The translations under genes were made by a program, and so were the position numbers. From Firmicutes bacterium UBA1393 (GTDB lineage Bacteria; Bacillota; DTU025), in NCBI GenBank assembly GCA_002305255.1, contig DBQN01000011.1:1-7695 (forward strand): a stretch of DNA of 7,695 nt, in the 5' to 3' direction. Positions 4,957-7,695 of this stretch are shown one piece after another; positions within the stretch are counted from its first letter, which is position 1; every line of letters starts with the position of its first letter. The notes under the pieces are model-generated. The model was not told where the DNA came from, made no database searches, and was given only the letters and a program-made list of their open reading frames with translations.

Positions 4957-6956
4957 GCGAACACGCTGACGACATTATGGGGAAGGCCTATGATGCCAGG
5001 CTGATGCGCCGACTGCTGGCGTATGCACGGCCGTACATAGGCTGGCTGATGCTCGCACTGATCATCGTCATGACCGTGGCAGGTGTTGAACTGGTGCGGC
5101 CGTACGTGATCAAGCTGGCCATAGACGACCATATGTCAGGCTACTCGCAGCCCATGCTCGTGTTTGAACCCGACCAGGTGCCCGAGGATGTGCCCGAAAG
5201 GCTGCGGGCGTACCATGATGGCCTGGTATACGTCAAGCAGACCGGCCTGCCAAAGGGCTTCTCCGAGGGCGACGCTCTGGAGGTTGCAGTGGTGGATGAC
5301 CCTGACACCGTGGCCGCACTACGGGCCCACGACATCAGGCGAATCGGAAACCTCTCCATGCTGCTCATACTGGCCGGAATCGCGAGTTTCGGACTCAACT
5401 ACGCGAAGTCGATTCTGCTGCACTCCATAGGCCAGCGAATCGTGCTGAACGTGCGCACCGAGCTGTTCACTCACCTCGAGCACATGGATCTCGCCTTCTT
5501 CGACAGGAACCCGGTGGGACGACTGGTCACCAGGCTAACCAACGACACTGAAACGCTGAACGAAGTGTACACCTCGGTGCTGGTGAACCTGTTCAAAGAC
5601 GTGTTCACCCTTGCCGGCATCGTGGTGGTCATGTTCAGGCTCAGCCCCGGCCTCGCCCTGGTGTCGGTGTCGACGCTGCCGCTCATCATCATTGCCACAG
5701 TGCTGTTCCGCGTGAAGGCGCGAGACGCATACCGTAAGGTCCGCGCCGCGCTGGCGCGCATCAACGCGTCACTCTCTGAGAACATCTCAGGCATGCGGAT
5801 CGTGCAGGTGTTCAACAGAGAGGCCCACAAGTACTCGGAGTTCAAAGCCACCAACGCCGAGTTCTACTCAGCAGGCGTCGGCGAGATGATGGTATATGCG
5901 GTTTTCAGGCCCACCGTGGAGTTCGTGGCCACCTTTGCCCTGTCGGTGCTGGTGTGGTACGGCGGCGCCCGTGTGCTTCGTGGGGCGATGCCGTTCGGAT
6001 TGGTCTACGCATTCGTCAACTACATCGAGATGTTCTTCGGCCCGATAAACGCGCTCACCGAGAAATACAACATGTTGCAGGCCGCCATGGCCTCATCAGA
6101 GCGTATCTTCCAGTTGATGGATACTCGCCCGGCCATCACTGATGCGCCACTTGCGCTGCCCATCGAGCGTGCCCGCGGCAGGATCGAGTTCAAGAACGTA
6201 TGGTTCGCCTACAACGAAGGCGAATGGGTGCTCCGAGATGTCAGCTTCACGATCGAGCCGGGCCAGATGGTGGCCTTCGTGGGCGCGACGGGAGCAGGCA
6301 AGACCTCCATCATCAGCCTGATCAACAGGTTCTACGATGTCCAGAAAGGCGAGATCCTGCTCGACGGCATCAACGTGAAAGAGCTCCGCCTGGCTGACCT
6401 GAGGCGGAGCGTGGCAACGGTGCTTCAAGATGTGTTCCTGTTCACGGGCGATATCAAGACTAACATCAGGCTCAACGAGAAGGGCATTGCGGACGAACGC
6501 GTCCGCGAGGTGGCGAAGCACGTCAATGCCGACCACTTCATCTCACGCCTGCCTCGCGGCTACGACGAACCGGTTACGGAGCGCGGATCCACGCTGTCGG
6601 CAGGCCAGCGCCAGCTTCTCGCGTTCGCAAGGGCACTGGCGTTCGATCCGGCCATTCTCGTGCTAGACGAGGCCACATCCAGCATCGACACCGACACCGA
6701 GATGCTCATCCAGGACGCCCTGCCCCGCCTCATCGCCGGGCGCACCACCATCGTGGTGGCGCACCGGCTCTCCACGGTGCAGCACGCCGACAAGATCATC
6801 GTCCTTCACAAGGGCAAGATCCGCGAGTCCGGCACACATCAGGAGCTGCTGGCGCGCCACGGCTTCTACTACGACCTCTATCGGCTGCAATACACCGACT
6901 CGCCTGCGGCGCCTGAGCTGGCCGCGTCGGCGGCACCTGCTACCTCGCAGGGCTGA
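4953..6956 (+). CDS. yheH: ABC exporter half-transporter with catalytic ATPase site (YheH/BmrD-like)
   Basis: This 667-residue partner of the preceding gene starts at ATG 4953 inside the previous stop (ATGA), with GAGGG at 4942-4946. It has six membrane helices. Between helix 1 (about 30-50) and helix 2 (about 132-152) lies a hydrophilic insert of roughly 70 residues, also seen in YheH/BmrD proteins and expected to face outside. ATPase motifs are Walker A GATGAGKT (444-451, Lys450), Q-loop LQDVF, signature LSAGQ (548-552, second Gly of LSGGQ replaced by Ala), Walker B ILVLDE (Asp572, catalytic Glu573), D-loop SSID and switch His604. In heterodimeric exporters the functional site pairs this subunit's Walker motifs with the partner's intact LSGGQ. 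The degenerate site pairs the partner's Asp-Asp with this LSAGQ. The sequence fits that scheme exactly. The C-terminus is rich in Ala/Pro and overlaps the convergent YchF-family gene by 17 bases. The substrate is unknown; multidrug efflux is the family precedent. Confidence 0.94.
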   Translation: MSEHADDIMGKAYDARLMRRLLAYARPYIGWLMLALIIVMTVAGVELVRPYVIKLAIDDHMSGYSQPMLVFEPDQVPEDVPERLRAYHDGLVYVKQTGLPKGFSEGDALEVAVVDDPDTVAALRAHDIRRIGNLSMLLILAGIASFGLNYAKSILLHSIGQRIVLNVRTELFTHLEHMDLAFFDRNPVGRLVTRLTNDTETLNEVYTSVLVNLFKDVFTLAGIVVVMFRLSPGLALVSVSTLPLIIIATVLFRVKARDAYRKVRAALARINASLSENISGMRIVQVFNREAHKYSEFKATNAEFYSAGVGEMMVYAVFRPTVEFVATFALSVLVWYGGARVLRGAMPFGLVYAFVNYIEMFFGPINALTEKYNMLQAAMASSERIFQLMDTRPAITDAPLALPIERARGRIEFKNVWFAYNEGEWVLRDVSFTIEPGQMVAFVGATGAGKTSIISLINRFYDVQKGEILLDGINVKELRLADLRRSVATVLQDVFLFTGDIKTNIRLNEKGIADERVREVAKHVNADHFISRLPRGYDEPVTERGSTLSAGQRQLLAFARALAFDPAILVLDEATSSIDTDTEMLIQDALPRLIAGRTTIVVAHRLSTVQHADKIIVLHKGKIRESGTHQELLARHGFYYDLYRLQYTDSPAAPELAASAAPATSQG

Positions 6957-7695
6957 ACCGGAAGTTGACGATATCGCCGTCCTTCATGATATAGTCGCGG
7001 CCCTCCAGTCTGAACACCCCTGCGGCACGGGCAGCCGCATACGATCCGGCCTTGATCAGGTCATCATAGGCGACAGTCTCAGCCCTGATGAAACCCTTTT
7101 CGATGTCAGTGTGTATCGCGCCTGCGGCCTGCCGCGCCGTCCATCCGCGCCGTATTGGCCAGGCGCGCACTTCGTCTTCACCCACTGTAAGGAAAGACAC
7201 CAGCCCAAGGCTCTGGTAGACGGCCTGCGACAGCTGCTCGACGCCTGTGCGGACGATGCCGTACTCCTGCATGAGAGCCTCTCTGTCGGCCTCCGGAAGC
7301 TCGGCGATCTCCGACTCGATCTCGGCGCACAGCTCCACAAGGGGGATCCCCCTCTCGGCACACCATGCACTGAGCTCAGCTCGACCCGGGTAGTCGCCAC
7401 CTGATGTGTACTGCTGATCGTCGAGGTTGGCAGCCACTACCATGGGTTTGAGTGATAGTAGACCGTATCCCCTGAGCCCGGCCAACTCATCGTCGCTGAG
7501 ACCTATCTGACGGATGCTCAGCCCTTCCTCGAACGCGTCACACAGCCTCCCCATGAGACCGAGTTCCGCCTCTTCGTCGGAGCTACGCCGCCGCTGCGCG
7601 GCGAGCCGGTCGCGCCGCCCCTCAGCGATGGCCATGTCGGCCAGGATAAGGTCGTCCCCGAGGGAGGACACGTCGGCAGCCGGGCGGGCTTCGCC
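6940..7695 (-). CDS. ychF: YchF/OLA1-family ATPase, C-terminal part (coiled-coil remainder and TGS domain)
   Basis: The minus-strand frame stays open to the window edge, so the N-terminal G domain with its P-loop is outside. GTG at 7671 is internal, since matching family sequence (GEARPAADV) precedes it. From the N-side one sees DDLILADMAIAEGRRDRL (helical-domain start, like ELALADLDTCERAI of E. coli YchF), LLSLKPMVVAANLDD (the G4-equivalent NxxE motif, here N-L-D-D, bases 7417-7428), and a C-terminal TGS/DUF933 domain with GEDEVRAWPIRRG, QAAGAIHTDIEKGFIRAE and DYIMKDGDIVNFRF. YchF proteins are ribosome-associated ATPases linked to stress and translation control. Because of the NLDD motif it could be a YchF paralogue and not the housekeeping copy, so the symbol is provisional. 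It is transcribed toward the ABC exporter and ends 17 bases inside it, with no hairpin between them. Confidence 0.85.
   Translation of the reverse strand, partial: GEARPAADVSSLGDDLILADMAIAEGRRDRLAAQRRRSSDEEAELGLMGRLCDAFEEGLSIRQIGLSDDELAGLRGYGLLSLKPMVVAANLDDQQYTSGGDYPGRAELSAWCAERGIPLVELCAEIESEIAELPEADREALMQEYGIVRTGVEQLSQAVYQSLGLVSFLTVGEDEVRAWPIRRGWTARQAAGAIHTDIEKGFIRAETVAYDDLIKAGSYAAARAAGVFRLEGRDYIMKDGDIVNFRFSPAR

Noticed and set aside
1..7695. Possible defence system, mobile element, CRISPR or RNA gene
   Set aside because: I saw no transposase, integrase, nuclease, short-spaced repeat array or tRNA/rRNA-like sequence. All long frames belong to recognisable housekeeping, transport or surface-type families.

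Overview
The window looks like ordinary chromosomal sequence from a GC-rich, Gram-positive-type anaerobe or thermophile. A high-GC lineage of Bacillota (Firmicutes, in the Clostridia/Limnochordia range) is the best guess. The reasons are a DUF1540 cysteine-rich miniprotein (a family typical of Clostridia), an ABC exporter pair matching Bacillus YheI/YheH (BmrC/BmrD), strong GGAGG-type ribosome binding sites, and a DUF255 (YyaL/SPATA20-like) protein. This placement is inference from protein families recalled from memory; no search was run.

Layout from left to right. (1) 1-843, plus strand: the C-terminal end of a larger protein built from 85-residue tandem repeats of a carboxypeptidase-regulatory-like beta-sandwich, followed by a very strong GC-rich hairpin at 890-919 that probably ends transcription. 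(2) 1033-1272: a DUF1540 miniprotein, then a perfect 12-bp hairpin, then a compact DUF255/thioredoxin-fold protein (1348-2961) with a CHWC motif. (3) A 243-base gap containing a terminator-like hairpin and a clear extended -10 promoter, TGGTATAAT. (4) Two translationally coupled ABC exporter half-transporters (3205-4956 and 4953-6956, ATGA overlap). They form a heterodimer: the first has a degenerate Walker B (Asp-Asp instead of Asp-Glu) and the second keeps the catalytic Glu. (5) On the minus strand, the C-terminal two thirds of a YchF/OLA1-family ATPase (6940-7695), which overlaps the end of the exporter gene tail to tail by 17 bases.

How the parts work together. The ABC pair is a self-contained multidrug- or lipid-type exporter operon with its own promoter. 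The DUF1540 and DUF255 genes may be cotranscribed; both have conserved cysteines, so a shared redox or metal link is possible but not shown. The repeat protein and the YchF gene appear to be independent neighbours.

I found no RNA gene, mobile element, CRISPR array or phage signature. I see no convincing new multi-gene system. The most useful leads are the compact DUF255 architecture, the hairpin-flanked DUF1540-DUF255 unit, the promoter that moves the exporter's start codon, and the NLDD variant in the YchF-family protein.
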